DNA of 53,889 bases from an uncultured Rhodospirillaceae bacterium (GCA_937887565.1 CALABS010000060.1:1-53889); one strand, 5' to 3'. Numbered from the stretch's first letter, positions 30,473-39,298 are shown. The notes: generated from the sequence alone by a model not told the origin. Program-made: numbers and translations.

Positions 30473-32179
30473 GTGAGCAAGCGAATCACCATCGACCCCA
30501 TCACCCGTATCGAGGGACACCTGCGCGTCGACATCGAGGTTGACGGCGGCAAGGTCAAGAAGGCCTGGTCGTCCGGTCAGATGTGGCGCGGCGTCGAGCT
30601 GATCCTCCTGGGGCGCGATCCCCGCGACGCCTGGGCCATCACCCAGCGCATCTGCGGCGTCTGCACCACCGTCCACGCCATCACCTCGGTGCGCGCGGTC
30701 GAGAACGCTCTGAACCTGGAAGTGCCGGTGAACGCCCAGTTCATCCGCAACATGATCGCCTCGGCCCACGCCATCCACGATCACGTGGTCCACTTCTACC
30801 ATCTGTCGGCGCTGGACTGGGTGGACGTGGTGTCGGCGCTCTCCGCCGATCCGGACAAGACCGCCGCCCTGGCCGAGACCCTGTCCGACTGGCCCATGAA
30901 TTCCAAGCACGTCATGCGCCAGACCCAGGAGAAGCTCAAGACCTTCGTCAGCTCGGGCCAGCTGGGGCCGTTCGCCAACGGCTACTGGGGGCATCCGGCC
31001 ATGCGCCTGTCCCCCGAGGTCAACCTGCTGGCGGTGGCCCACTACCTCCAGGCCCTGGAGGCGCAGCGGCACGCCAACAAGATCGTCACCATCCTGGGCT
31101 CGAAGTCGCCGCACATCCAGAACCTGGCGGTGGGCGGCGTCGCCAACCCCATCGACACCAGCAGCCAGTCCAACCTGACCATCGAGCGCCTGCTGGCGGT
31201 CAAGGAGCACATCGACGCGCTGGGCGCGTTCATCCGCAACGTCTATCAGGTGGACGTGGGCGCCATCGGCGCCTTCTACGCCGACTGGACCAAGTACGGC
31301 GCCGGCGTCACCAACTACATCTCGACCCCCGACTTCCCCACCGACGCCAAGGGCACCCAGTTCCTGGTCCCCGGCGGCCACGTGCCGGACGGCGACCTCG
31401 CGCAGTACAAGCCCTTCACCCAGTTCGGCGACGCCTATCTGCGCGACGGCGTCGAGGAATCGGTCAAGCACGCCTGGTACGAGTATTCCCAGCCGGGCCC
31501 GCTGCACCCCTACAAGGGCGAGACCAAGCCGCACTACACCGACTTCCAGGACGACGGCAAGTATTCCTGGCTGAAGGCGCCGACCTTCTACGGCAAGCGC
31601 GCCCAGGTGGGGCCGCTGGCCAACGTGCTGTGCGGCATCGCCGCCGGCCACCAGCCGACCATCGGCTACGCCACCAAGATGCTGGACACCGTCTCGACGG
31701 TGCTGGGCGCCAAGGTCGGCCCCGAGATCCTGCACTCCACCATCGGCCGCCATGCCGCCCGCGCCATCCGCTGCGGCGTCATGCACGACGTGCTGCAGCA
31801 GAGCTGGCAGATGCTGGTGGACAACATCGGCAAGGGCGACACCGCCACCTTCAACAAGCCGACCTTCCCCAAGGGCGAGGTCATGGGCTTCGGCATGCAC
31901 GAGGCGCCGCGCGGCCTGTTGTCCCACTGGACCGTCATCAAAGACGGCAAGATCGCCAACTACCAGTGCGTGGTGCCCAGCACCTGGAACGCCGGCCCAC
32001 GCGACGAGGAGGACGTCATCGGCCCCTACGAGGCCTCGCTGATGGACAATCCCATCGCCGATGCCGAGCAGCCGCTGGAGGTGCTGCGCACCATCCACTC
32101 CTTCGACCCCTGCCTGGCCTGCGCCGTGCACGTGGTCGACGAGGAGCAGGGCAGCGCCGTGACCGTGAAGGCGCTGTAA
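30473..32179 (+). CDS. hybC: [NiFe] hydrogenase large subunit HybC
   Basis: The H2-oxidising subunit carrying the Ni-Fe(CN)2CO centre. The 568-residue protein starts at GTG 30473 after TAGGAG. Ni ligands are RICGVC (Cys61, Cys64) and DPCLACAVH (Cys547, Cys550). The protease HybD would cut after His553, removing a 15-residue C-terminal peptide. DPITRIEGHLRVDIEVD at the N-terminus and RGVELILLGRDPRDAW are diagnostic. No signal peptide is present; it is exported with HybO. A repeat element separates it from hybD. Confidence 0.97.
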   Translation: MSKRITIDPITRIEGHLRVDIEVDGGKVKKAWSSGQMWRGVELILLGRDPRDAWAITQRICGVCTTVHAITSVRAVENALNLEVPVNAQFIRNMIASAHAIHDHVVHFYHLSALDWVDVVSALSADPDKTAALAETLSDWPMNSKHVMRQTQEKLKTFVSSGQLGPFANGYWGHPAMRLSPEVNLLAVAHYLQALEAQRHANKIVTILGSKSPHIQNLAVGGVANPIDTSSQSNLTIERLLAVKEHIDALGAFIRNVYQVDVGAIGAFYADWTKYGAGVTNYISTPDFPTDAKGTQFLVPGGHVPDGDLAQYKPFTQFGDAYLRDGVEESVKHAWYEYSQPGPLHPYKGETKPHYTDFQDDGKYSWLKAPTFYGKRAQVGPLANVLCGIAAGHQPTIGYATKMLDTVSTVLGAKVGPEILHSTIGRHAARAIRCGVMHDVLQQSWQMLVDNIGKGDTATFNKPTFPKGEVMGFGMHEAPRGLLSHWTVIKDGKIANYQCVVPSTWNAGPRDEEDVIGPYEASLMDNPIADAEQPLEVLRTIHSFDPCLACAVHVVDEEQGSAVTVKAL

Positions 32180-32200
32180 GGGAAGTGTGGTATCGTTGCC

Positions 32201-32328
32201 TTCCCCCTCCCCCCGTGCGAGGCATGGGGGGAGGTCGGGAGGGGGGCATCGGTGGGAGCGCCGGCACGCCATCACCGGCGGACGCAGGCCCCCACCCCGG
32301 CCCTCCCCCGGCCAGCCGGGGGAGGGAG
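32201..32328. repeat. Palindromic repeat of CTCCCCC type, copy 1
   Basis: CTCCCCCC-rich and GGGGGAGG-rich arms bracket about 80 bp. The right half (CCCCCACCCC, CCCTCCCCCGG, CCGGGGGAGGG) is the inverted form of the left half of the copies at 35418 and 38077. It fills the hybC-hybD gap. Confidence 0.85.
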
Positions 32329-32351
32329 TTGAACAGGAGCGAGGTCGGTTG

Positions 32352-32840
32352 ATGCGTATCGTGGTTCTGGGCGTCGGCAACATCCTGATGTCCGACGAAG
32401 GCGTGGGGGTCCACGCGGTGACGGACCTGTCCCGGCGCTTCCAGATCCCCGACGGGGTCGAGGTCATCGACGGCGGCACCTCGGGCATGGACTGCCTGGA
32501 CCGCATCGCCGACGCCGACCTGTTGCTGATCGCCGATTGCATGCGGTCCAAGGACAAGACCCCGGGCACCATCACCCGGCTGGCCGACGACGAGATCAAC
32601 GCCTGGTTCAAGACCAAGATATCCCCCCATCAGGTCGGCCTGTCCGACGTGCTGGCGGCCTGCTGCTTCCATGGCATCTCGCCCCGGCGGGTGGTCCTCA
32701 TCGGGGTCCAGCCGGCCTCGTTCGAGACCTCCCTGGACCTCACCCCGCAGGTGGCGGCCGTCCTGCCGCAGGTGGTGGACGCGCTGGCCGCCGAACTCGA
32801 CGCGGTCGGGGTGCGCCTGGAACCCCGGAAGGCGGCCTGA
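32352..32840 (+). CDS. hybD: Hydrogenase maturation endopeptidase HybD
   Basis: The 162-residue protease removes the C-terminal extension of HybC after nickel insertion. Its start MRIVVLGVGNILMSDEGVGV contains the nickel-sensing Glu of the family (Glu16), followed by LLIADCM with Asp and, at about 93, the His in ISPHQVGLSD, the three Ni-contact residues. Start ATG 32352 is weakly signalled by a GAGG upstream. It follows a 128-bp repeat element and precedes hypC by four bases. Size and motifs fit the HyaD/HybD group. Confidence 0.94.
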   Translation: MRIVVLGVGNILMSDEGVGVHAVTDLSRRFQIPDGVEVIDGGTSGMDCLDRIADADLLLIADCMRSKDKTPGTITRLADDEINAWFKTKISPHQVGLSDVLAACCFHGISPRRVVLIGVQPASFETSLDLTPQVAAVLPQVVDALAAELDAVGVRLEPRKAA

Positions 32841-32844
32841 CCCC

Positions 32845-33078
32845 ATGTGCATGGCCGTTCCGTCGAAGATCGTCGCCATCGAGGATGGCATCGCCACCGT
32901 CGAGGCCTTCGGCCAGACCCGCCAATGCAGCCTGATGCTGCTGGCCGACGAGGTAACCGTGGGCGACTACGTGATCCTCGGCGCCGGCGGGACCTTCGCC
33001 GCCGAGAAGGTGCCCGAGGACGCGGCGCTGGCGGCGTTGGACTATCTGGCCGAGGTTCTTGCCAGCGGCCTGGCCTGA
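32845..33078 (+). CDS. hypC: Hydrogenase maturation chaperone HypC, copy 1
   Basis: This 77-residue HypC/HupF starts MCMAVPSKIVAIEDGIA with the functional Cys2 and ends in an acidic tail; DEVTVGDYVILGAGG is the family core. HypC carries the Fe(CN)2CO moiety with HypD and delivers it to the large subunit. A second copy lies at 36721; this one is near hybD/hupK and may be the dedicated large-subunit chaperone (HybG/HupF). Its TGA stop overlaps the ATG of the next gene by one base. Confidence 0.92.
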   Translation: MCMAVPSKIVAIEDGIATVEAFGQTRQCSLMLLADEVTVGDYVILGAGGTFAAEKVPEDAALAALDYLAEVLASGLA

Positions 33079-34172
33079 TGTTTCCCGAGGCCCGCATCGA
33101 CGTCGCCTTGCGCACCGATCGGGGCCGGGTCGCCGAGGTGTCGGTGCGCTCGACCCGCATGATCCAGGCCGCGCGCCTGTTCGCCGGCCGCCTTCCCGAA
33201 GAGGTGGCGGCACTGCTGCCCAGCGTGTTCTCGCTGTGCGGCGCCGCCCAGAAGGTCGCCTGCGTGGCGGCGGTCGAGGCGGCTGGCGGCCGCGCGCCCT
33301 CGCCTGCCCAGGCCACCCTGCGGCGGGTGGACGTGCTGGCCGAGACGGTGGCCGAGCACGGCCTGGCGGTGATCCGCGACTGGCCCGCCCTGGGCGGCGA
33401 GACCGCCGACCTGGCGCCGGCCAAGGCGCTGCGGGTCGCCATGGCCTCCATCCGGGGGCACGGCCCCCAGGGGGTGGCGACCGCAGCCGAGGCGCTGGCC
33501 GAGATCCTGGGCGCCCCGCTGGATGCCATCGTGGCGAGCGCCGATTCCTTCGCCGGCTGGATGGACGGCCGGGCCAGTCCCGCCGCCCGCTTGCTGTCGG
33601 GCATTGTCCGGGACGGCCTGGCCGGCTTCGGCGCGGCGACGTTCCGGCCCATGCCGGCCGGCGGCCCCGCCGATCTGGAGCCCCGCCTCGCCGAGGACCA
33701 CGACGGCCGCTACGCCGCCGCCCCGGACAGCCTGGGCACGGTCTTCGAGACCGGGCCGCTGGCCCGGCAGGCCAGCCATCCGGTGGTCGCCACCGTGACG
33801 GAGGACCATGGCGGCGGCCTTTTGGCCCGCATGGCGGCGCGGCTGGTGGACATGGCGTCGGCATTGCGGGACCTGGGCCAATTGGTGCAGGATTTGCCGG
33901 ACGAGCCGGTTGCGGCGCCGCCGTTGGGGGCCGGGACCGGAGTGGGCGTGGTCGAGGCGGCCCGGGGACTCCTGGCCCACCGGATCGAACTTGAGGACGG
34001 GCGGGTGAAGAGCTACCGCATCCTGGCGCCGACCGAATGGAACTTCCACCCCGCCGGCCCCCTGGCCGCCGGCCTGACGGGAGCACCGGCCGAGGACGGC
34101 CTGGAGCGGCGGGCCCGCCTGCTGGTCCACGCGCTCGACCCCTGCGTCGCCTGCACGGTGACGGTGGAGTAG
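33078..34172 (+). CDS. hupK: HupK/HoxV-like scaffold protein
   Basis: The 364-residue protein resembles a reduced [NiFe] large subunit. Near the N-terminus SLCGAAQKVACVAAVEA stands where the large subunit has RICGVC (only one Cys remains), and the C-terminus HALDPCVACTVTVE matches DPCxxC of large subunits and stops there, with no cleavable tail. Between them is RMAARLVDMASALRDLGQL. HupK/HoxV proteins are thought to be transient scaffolds for the Fe(CN)2CO unit before it moves to the real large subunit. It overlaps hypC by one base and precedes hypA by three. Confidence 0.85.
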   Translation: MFPEARIDVALRTDRGRVAEVSVRSTRMIQAARLFAGRLPEEVAALLPSVFSLCGAAQKVACVAAVEAAGGRAPSPAQATLRRVDVLAETVAEHGLAVIRDWPALGGETADLAPAKALRVAMASIRGHGPQGVATAAEALAEILGAPLDAIVASADSFAGWMDGRASPAARLLSGIVRDGLAGFGAATFRPMPAGGPADLEPRLAEDHDGRYAAAPDSLGTVFETGPLARQASHPVVATVTEDHGGGLLARMAARLVDMASALRDLGQLVQDLPDEPVAAPPLGAGTGVGVVEAARGLLAHRIELEDGRVKSYRILAPTEWNFHPAGPLAAGLTGAPAEDGLERRARLLVHALDPCVACTVTVE

Positions 34173-34175
34173 CCG

Positions 34176-34520
34176 ATGCACGAGATGTCGCTGACCGAGG
34201 GCGTCGCCCGCGTCCTGGAAGAGCAGGCGGCCAGCCATGGTTTCGCCAAGGTCAAGACGGTGTGGCTGGAGATCGGCGAATTGTCCCACGTCGATCCCGA
34301 GAGCATGCTGTTCTGCTGGCAGGCCGTCGCCAGTGGCTCGCTGGTGACGGCGGGCGCGGTAATGGAGATCGTCCGCGTCCCCGGCCAAGCCTGGTGCCTG
34401 GATTGCTCGCAACCGGTGGCGATCGGCAAACGCTACGACCCCTGCCCCCGCTGCGGCGGTTTCAAGCTGACCGTCACGGCGGGCGAGGAGATGCGGATCA
34501 AGGAATTGGAGGTGGAGTAA
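34176..34520 (+). CDS. hypA: Nickel metallochaperone HypA
   Basis: HypA inserts nickel with HypB. The 114-residue protein begins MHEMSLTEGVARVLEEQA with the Ni ligand His2, and has a zinc-ribbon: CLDCSQPVAIGKRYDPCPRC (C-x2-C...C-x2-C). A C-terminal EEMRIKELEVE is standard. Start ATG 34176 is three bases after the hupK stop; the stop overlaps the hypB start by one base. Length and motifs are normal. Confidence 0.95.
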   Translation: MHEMSLTEGVARVLEEQAASHGFAKVKTVWLEIGELSHVDPESMLFCWQAVASGSLVTAGAVMEIVRVPGQAWCLDCSQPVAIGKRYDPCPRCGGFKLTVTAGEEMRIKELEVE

Positions 34521-35401
34521 TGTGCACGGTCTGCGGCTGCGGCGACTCCAAGCTGGAACACACCCACGACCATGACCATGACCACAGCCATGACCATGGG
34601 CATGGGCACCATCATCACCACCACCACGACGGCGACGTCCATTTCGGCGCCGGCATCGCCGGCGTCCACGTGCCCGGCCTCAGCCAGACCCGCATCCTGC
34701 AGATCGAGCAGGACATCTTGGGCCACAACAACGACCATGCCGCCGCCAACCGCGCCTGGCTGGCCGAGCGCGGCATCTTCGCGCTGAACCTGGTCTCCAG
34801 CCCCGGCTCGGGCAAGACCACGCTGTTGTGCCGCACCGTGCGCGAGTTGATGTCCAAGTTCCCCTGCGCGGTGATCGAAGGCGACCAGCAGACCAGCAAC
34901 GACGCCGACCGCATCCGCGAGACCGGCGCCCCCGCCGTGCAGGTCAACACCGGCAAGGGCTGCCATTTGGACGCCCACATGGTGGAAACCGCGCTGGGGC
35001 GCCTGGCGCCGGCCGACGATTCGGTGCTGTTCATCGAGAATGTCGGCAATCTGGTCTGCCCCGCCGCCTTCGACCTGGGCGAGGCCTACAAGGTGGCGAT
35101 CCTGTCGGTGACCGAGGGCGAGGACAAGCCCATCAAGTACCCCGACATGTTCCATGCCGCCGGCATGATGATCCTCAACAAGACCGACCTCCTGCCGCAT
35201 CTGGACTTCGACGTGGACACGTGCATCGCCTACGCGCGGCGGGTTAATCCCGACATCGTGGTGCTGCAACTGTCGGCCCGCACCGGCGAGGGCATGGACG
35301 AGTGGCTGGCCTGGATCGCCGAGGGCCGCCGCCGCGCCGTCAAGGCCCGCATCGCGGCGCTGGAGGACAAGCTGGCCAAGGCCAAGGCGAGTTTGGGATG
35401 A
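34520..35401 (+). CDS. hypB: Nickel-insertion GTPase HypB with His-rich N-terminus
   Basis: The 293-residue GTPase starts MCTVCGCG (high-affinity nickel site) followed by a His/Asp run (about residues 14-38) with HTHDHDHDHSHDHGHG and seven consecutive His. Such tails store nickel, as in HypB of Bradyrhizobium. The G domain has GSGKTT (96-101), EGDQQTSNDADRI, ENVGNLVCPAAFDLGE and NKTDLLP. It continues from hypA (one-base overlap). A repeat follows before the hypF gene. Confidence 0.96.
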   Translation: MCTVCGCGDSKLEHTHDHDHDHSHDHGHGHHHHHHHDGDVHFGAGIAGVHVPGLSQTRILQIEQDILGHNNDHAAANRAWLAERGIFALNLVSSPGSGKTTLLCRTVRELMSKFPCAVIEGDQQTSNDADRIRETGAPAVQVNTGKGCHLDAHMVETALGRLAPADDSVLFIENVGNLVCPAAFDLGEAYKVAILSVTEGEDKPIKYPDMFHAAGMMILNKTDLLPHLDFDVDTCIAYARRVNPDIVVLQLSARTGEGMDEWLAWIAEGRRRAVKARIAALEDKLAKAKASLG

Positions 35402-35417
35402 GTATCCGCGTTCATAC

Positions 35418-35533
35418 CTCCTCCCCCGGCCATGCCGGGGGAGGGTTGGGGTGGGGGCCTGGCGCCGCCCGCCCCAATGGCCGGCACGCCCCCTCCCAAC
35501 CTCCCCCCATGCTGCGCACGGGGGGGGGGGAGA
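35418..35533. repeat. Palindromic repeat of CTCCCCC type, copy 2
   Basis: CTCCCCCGGCCATGCCGGGG and GGAGGGTTGGGGTGGGGG arms, then about 40 bp, then CTCCCAACCTCCCCCC and a G11 run. Same order as at 38077. It fills the hypB-hypF gap and ends just before the hypF ribosome site. Confidence 0.85.
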
Positions 35534-35550
35534 AGAGGCAGAGACACTCG

Positions 35551-36612
35551 ATGATCATCCCCCTTCCCCGCCCCATCCCCCCCGTCCTGGCGGTGGGCGC
35601 CTTCCTCAAGAACACCGTCTGCGTGACGCGGGGTGCCGAGGCGGTCCTGTCCCCCGTCCACGGCGACCTGGGCACGCCCGAGGCCATCGCCGATTTCGAG
35701 GCGTCGGTGGAGCGCATGGTGGCGGAGCTGGGCGTCGCCCCGGTGCGGGTCGCCCACGACCTGCATCCCGATTTCCACTGCACCCGCTTCGCGCTAAGCC
35801 TTGACATCCCGGCGGTGGCGGTGCAACACCACCACGCCCATGCCGCCGCCATCGCCGCCGAGCATGGCCATGACGGCCCCATCCTGGGCCTGTCCCTGGA
35901 TGGCTTCGGGCTGGGTCCCGACAACCAGAGCTGGGGCGGCGAGCTGCTGCATTGCGACGGTCCCGGCTACACGCGGCTGGGCCATCTGGCCCCGATGGCG
36001 CAGCCGGGCGGCGACCTGGCGGCCCGCGAGCCGTGGCGCATGGCCGCCGCCGCCCTGCACCGGATGGGCCGGGGGGAAGAGATCGCAGAACGCTGGGATC
36101 ATGCCGCCGCCCGCATGCTCGGCACCATCCTCGACAAGGGCCTCAACAGCCCGCCCACCAGTTCCGCCGGCCGGCTGTTCGACGCCGCGTGCGGCCTGCT
36201 GGGAGTGCACCCGGTGGCCGAGTTCGAGGGCCAGGCGCCGATGGCGCTGGAGAAGATGGTCACCGCGCCGGCGGTCGTGGCCGATGGCTGGACGCTGGCG
36301 GACGGTGTCCTCGACCTGCTGCCGACGCTGTCGCGGCTGACCGCTTGCGGCGACGCCGCCGAGGGTGCCAATCTGTTCCACGGCACCCTGGTGGCGGCCC
36401 TGGCCGAGTGGTGCGGCTGGGCGGCCGGAGAGACCGGCACCCGCGTGGTGGCGTTGGGCGGCGGCTGCTTCTTCAACCGCGTGCTGACCGCCGGGCTGGT
36501 GGCCGAACTGGAACGGCGCGGCCTCCGGCCCCTGACCGCCGTCAAGGCGTCGCCCGGCGACCCCGGCCTATCCCTGGGCCAGGCCTGGATCGCGGGATTG
36601 AGTGACGTATAA
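35551..36612 (+). CDS. hypF: Truncated HypF (Kae1-like domain only)
   Basis: HypF makes the cyanide precursor thiocarboxamide on HypE from carbamoyl phosphate and ATP. Full HypF (about 750 residues) has acylphosphatase, zinc-finger, YrdC-like and Kae1-like parts. Here only 353 residues remain, all of the Kae1-like C-terminal half: HHHAHAAAIAAEHG (metal site), LSLDGFGLGPDNQSWGGELL, TSSAGRLFDAACGLLG, VVALGGGCFFNRVLT, SPGDPGLSLGQAWI. A short form of this kind exists in Ralstonia (HypF1). The missing steps might come from another gene. A GAGG 14 bp upstream is a weak signal; the frame upstream of 35551 is repeat sequence. Confidence 0.9.
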   Translation: MIIPLPRPIPPVLAVGAFLKNTVCVTRGAEAVLSPVHGDLGTPEAIADFEASVERMVAELGVAPVRVAHDLHPDFHCTRFALSLDIPAVAVQHHHAHAAAIAAEHGHDGPILGLSLDGFGLGPDNQSWGGELLHCDGPGYTRLGHLAPMAQPGGDLAAREPWRMAAAALHRMGRGEEIAERWDHAAARMLGTILDKGLNSPPTSSAGRLFDAACGLLGVHPVAEFEGQAPMALEKMVTAPAVVADGWTLADGVLDLLPTLSRLTACGDAAEGANLFHGTLVAALAEWCGWAAGETGTRVVALGGGCFFNRVLTAGLVAELERRGLRPLTAVKASPGDPGLSLGQAWIAGLSDV

Positions 36613-36616
36613 TTCC

Positions 36617-36695
36617 GTCACCCCCGCGAAAGCGGGGGTCCATGGTGACGCCGCGCCCTGTTGCCGGCATGGATTCCCGCTTTCGCGGGAATGAC
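36617..36695. repeat. Palindromic intergenic repeat (GTCA-CCCGCGAA-GCGGG type)
   Basis: Two palindromic 25-bp arms (36617-36641 and 36671-36695), inverted to each other with CCCGCGAAAGCGGG at the centre of each. Same family as 21014-21095. It fills the hypF-hypC gap. Confidence 0.85.
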
Positions 36696-36720
36696 GGTCG
36701 TAGAGAGGAAGTGTGACCCG

Positions 36721-36945
36721 ATGTGCCTCGCCCTGCCCGCCCTCGTGACCGAGATCCTGCCCGACGACCAGGCCAAGGTAAACCTGGGCGGGGTGTCCAA
36801 GACCATCTCGCTGGCGCTGGTGTCCGATGTCGCGGCCGGCGACTACGTGATCGTCCATGTGGGCTACGCCCTGACCAGGGTCGACCCGGCCGAGGCCGAG
36901 AAGACGCTGGCGCTGTGGGCCGAGATGCAGGCCGCCGGGGCATGA
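36721..36945 (+). CDS. hypC: Hydrogenase maturation chaperone HypC, copy 2
   Basis: A second HypC, 74 residues, begins MCLALPALVTEILPDDQAKV with functional Cys2, followed by GVSKTISLALVSDVAAGDYV and a C-terminal VGYALTRVDPAEAEKTL. It precedes hypD and overlaps its start by four bases (ATGA), which is the standard hypCD arrangement and suggests that this copy forms the HypC-HypD complex while the first one serves the large subunit. Sequences of the two differ outside the core. Confidence 0.93.
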   Translation: MCLALPALVTEILPDDQAKVNLGGVSKTISLALVSDVAAGDYVIVHVGYALTRVDPAEAEKTLALWAEMQAAGA

Positions 36946-38069
36946 AATACATCGACGAGTTCCGCGACGGCGAGGTCGCCCGGACCATCGCCCGCGCCAT
37001 CGCCGCCGAGGCCGACCCGGCCCGCTCCTACCACCTGATGGAGTTCTGCGGCGGCCACACCCACGCCATCTCGCGCTACGGGCTCGAGGACCTGCTGCCG
37101 GCCAATGTGCGAATGGTGCACGGGCCGGGCTGCCCGGTCTGCGTGCTGCCGGTGGGGCGCATCGACGCCGCCATCTGGCTGGCCCGCCAGCCCGGGGTGA
37201 CCTTGTGCACCTATGGCGACATGCTGCGGGTGCCGGGTTCGGAGCGGCTGTCGCTCTTGAAGGCCAAGGCCGAGGGCAACGACATCCGCATGGTCTATTC
37301 GACCATGGACGCCCTGGCCCTGGCCCAAAAGCACCCTGACCGCCAGGTGGTGTTCTTCGCCATCGGCTTCGAGACCACCACGCCCCCCACCGCCGTCGCC
37401 ATCAAGCAGGCCCAGGCCTTGGGGCTTTCCAATTTCTCGGTGTTCTGCAACCACGTCCTGACGCCGTCGGCCATTACCCAGATCCTCGATTCCCCCGAGG
37501 TGCGCGAGTTGGGCACCGTCAAGCTGGACGCCTTCATCGGCCCGGCCCACGTCTCCACCGTCATCGGCTCGCGTCCCTACGAGTATTTCGCCGAGGAATA
37601 CGCGCGCCCCGTCGTCATCGCCGGCTTCGAGCCGCTCGACGTCATGCAGGCGATCCTGATGCTGGTGCGCCAGGTCAACGACGGCCGCCACGAGGTGGAA
37701 AACGAATTCGCCCGCGCCGTCACCCGCGACGGCAACGAGAAGGCCAAGGAACTGGTGGCCGAGATCTTCGAGCTGCGCAAGAGCTTCGAATGGCGCGGCC
37801 TGGGTCTGGTGCCCTATTCGGCACTGCGCATCAAGGAGCCCTATGCCGGCTGGGATGCCGAGCGGCGCTGGGAGGTGCCCCAGGCCAGCGTCCCCGACAA
37901 CAAGGCCTGCGATTGCGGCGCCATCCTGAGGGGTGTCAAGAAGCCCACCGACTGCAAGCTGTTCGGCACCGTCTGCACCCCCGAGAACCCCATGGGAAGC
38001 TGCATGGTCTCGGCCGAGGGCGCCTGCGCGGCGCACTGGACCTATGGGAGGTTCAGGAATGCGGGATGA
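36942..38069 (+). CDS. hypD: Hydrogenase maturation protein HypD
   Basis: HypD is the 4Fe-4S scaffold where the Fe(CN)2CO group is built. The 375-residue protein has EFCGGHTHAISRYG with the catalytic Cys, GPGCPVCVLP, GFETTTPPTAVAI, and the C-terminal cluster-binding region CDCGAILRG, KPTDCKLFGTVCTPENPMGS, CMVSAEGACAAHW. These are complete. Its start overlaps hypC copy 2. A repeat element separates it from hypE. Confidence 0.96.
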   Translation: MKYIDEFRDGEVARTIARAIAAEADPARSYHLMEFCGGHTHAISRYGLEDLLPANVRMVHGPGCPVCVLPVGRIDAAIWLARQPGVTLCTYGDMLRVPGSERLSLLKAKAEGNDIRMVYSTMDALALAQKHPDRQVVFFAIGFETTTPPTAVAIKQAQALGLSNFSVFCNHVLTPSAITQILDSPEVRELGTVKLDAFIGPAHVSTVIGSRPYEYFAEEYARPVVIAGFEPLDVMQAILMLVRQVNDGRHEVENEFARAVTRDGNEKAKELVAEIFELRKSFEWRGLGLVPYSALRIKEPYAGWDAERRWEVPQASVPDNKACDCGAILRGVKKPTDCKLFGTVCTPENPMGSCMVSAEGACAAHWTYGRFRNAG

Positions 38070-38076
38070 CGATCTG

Positions 38077-38194
38077 CCCCCCTCCCCCGGCTTTGCCGGG
38101 GGAGGGTCGGGGTGGAGGCCTGGCGCCGATGGCGCTGACCGCCGCCCATTGCCCCCACCCCAGCCCTCCCCCACGCTTCGCGCGGGGGAGGGAG
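38077..38194. repeat. Palindromic repeat of CTCCCCC type, copy 3
   Basis: Arms CTCCCCCGG-CTTTG-CCGGGGGAGG and CCCCCACCCCAGCCCTCCCC, then CGCTTCGCGCGGGGGAGGG, around a central 40 bp. Same layout as the copy at 35418, filling the hypD-hypE gap. Confidence 0.85.
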
Positions 38195-38208
38195 TAGCGA
38201 GAGCCACC

Positions 38209-39258
38209 ATGACCCTGCCCCGCCGCACCCATCCCCGCCCGCTCGACACCAAGTCCGGCCGCGTCGACCTGACCCATGGCGGCGGCGGGCGCGCCATGGC
38301 GCAACTGGTCGACGAGTTGTTCGTGGCGGCCTTCGACAACGAACAGCTCGACCAGCGCAACGACCAGGCCGCCTTCGACGTGGCGGCCGGCCGCATGGTG
38401 ATGACCACCGACGGCTACGTCATCCATCCGCTGTTCTTCCCCGGCGGCGACATCGGCTCGCTGGCCGTGCACGGCACCGTCAACGACGTCGCCATGGCGG
38501 GCGCCCGGCCGCTGTACCTGTCGGCCGGCTTCATCATCGAGGAGGGTTTTCCGCTCGCCGACCTCAAGCGCATCGTCGAGAGCATGGCCCAGGCCTCCAG
38601 GGAGGCTGGCGTGCCGGTGGTCACCGGCGATACCAAGGTGGTGGAGCGCGGCAAGGGCGACGGCGTGTTCATCACCACCGCCGGCATCGGCGTGGTGCCG
38701 GCGGGTGTCGAGATCTCGGGCGACCGCGCCCGCCCCGGCGACGCCATCCTCGTCTCGGGCACCATGGGTGACCACGGCGTGGCGGTGATGAGCCGGCGCG
38801 AGGGCCTGGAATTCGACACCGCCATCCTGTCGGATTCGGCGGCGCTGCACAGCCTGGTCGCCGCCATGGTGGCGGAACGGCCCGGCATCCGGGTGCTGCG
38901 CGACCCCACGCGGGGCGGTCTGGCATCCACCCTCAACGAGATCGCCGCCCAATCGGGCGTCGGCATGCTGCTGCGCGAGACGGACATCCCGGTCGCCCCC
39001 GAGGTCAAGGGCGCCTGCGAGCTGCTGGGCCTCGACCCGCTCTACGTCGCCAACGAGGGCAAGCTGATCTGCATCTGCCCTCCCGAGGATGCCGGCACCC
39101 TGCTGGCGGCCATGCGCGCCCACCCGCTGGGGCGCGACGCCGCCCTGATCGGCCACTGCCGCGAGGACACCCACCATTTCGTCCAGATGGAAACCTCGGT
39201 CGGTGGCACCCGCGTGGTGGACTGGCTGGCCGGCGAGCAGCTGCCGAGGATCTGTTGA
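38209..39258 (+). CDS. hypE: Hydrogenase maturation protein HypE
   Basis: HypE dehydrates its C-terminal thiocarboxamide to a thiocyanate and hands cyanide to HypD. The 349-residue PurM/ThiL-like protein has DLTHGGGGRAMAQLVDELF near the N-terminus, TTDGYVIHPLFFPGGDIG and FEDTK-type VTGDTKVVERGKGDGVFITT ATP-binding elements, DPTRGGLASTLNEIA, and ends exactly in PRIC, where the terminal Cys accepts the carbamoyl group. Start ATG 38209 follows GGGAGGGAG of the repeat element's end. Confidence 0.96.
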   Translation: MTLPRRTHPRPLDTKSGRVDLTHGGGGRAMAQLVDELFVAAFDNEQLDQRNDQAAFDVAAGRMVMTTDGYVIHPLFFPGGDIGSLAVHGTVNDVAMAGARPLYLSAGFIIEEGFPLADLKRIVESMAQASREAGVPVVTGDTKVVERGKGDGVFITTAGIGVVPAGVEISGDRARPGDAILVSGTMGDHGVAVMSRREGLEFDTAILSDSAALHSLVAAMVAERPGIRVLRDPTRGGLASTLNEIAAQSGVGMLLRETDIPVAPEVKGACELLGLDPLYVANEGKLICICPPEDAGTLLAAMRAHPLGRDAALIGHCREDTHHFVQMETSVGGTRVVDWLAGEQLPRIC

Positions 39259-39298
39259 TGACACGGACGACCCCGGGCACCCGGACGAGCGCAGCGAG

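Noticed and set aside
35551..36612. TsaD/Kae1 tRNA modification protein
   Set aside because: Located between hypB and hypC, and the HHHAHAAA and LSLDGFGLGPDNQSWGG motifs are those of HypF; tsaD would be elsewhere.
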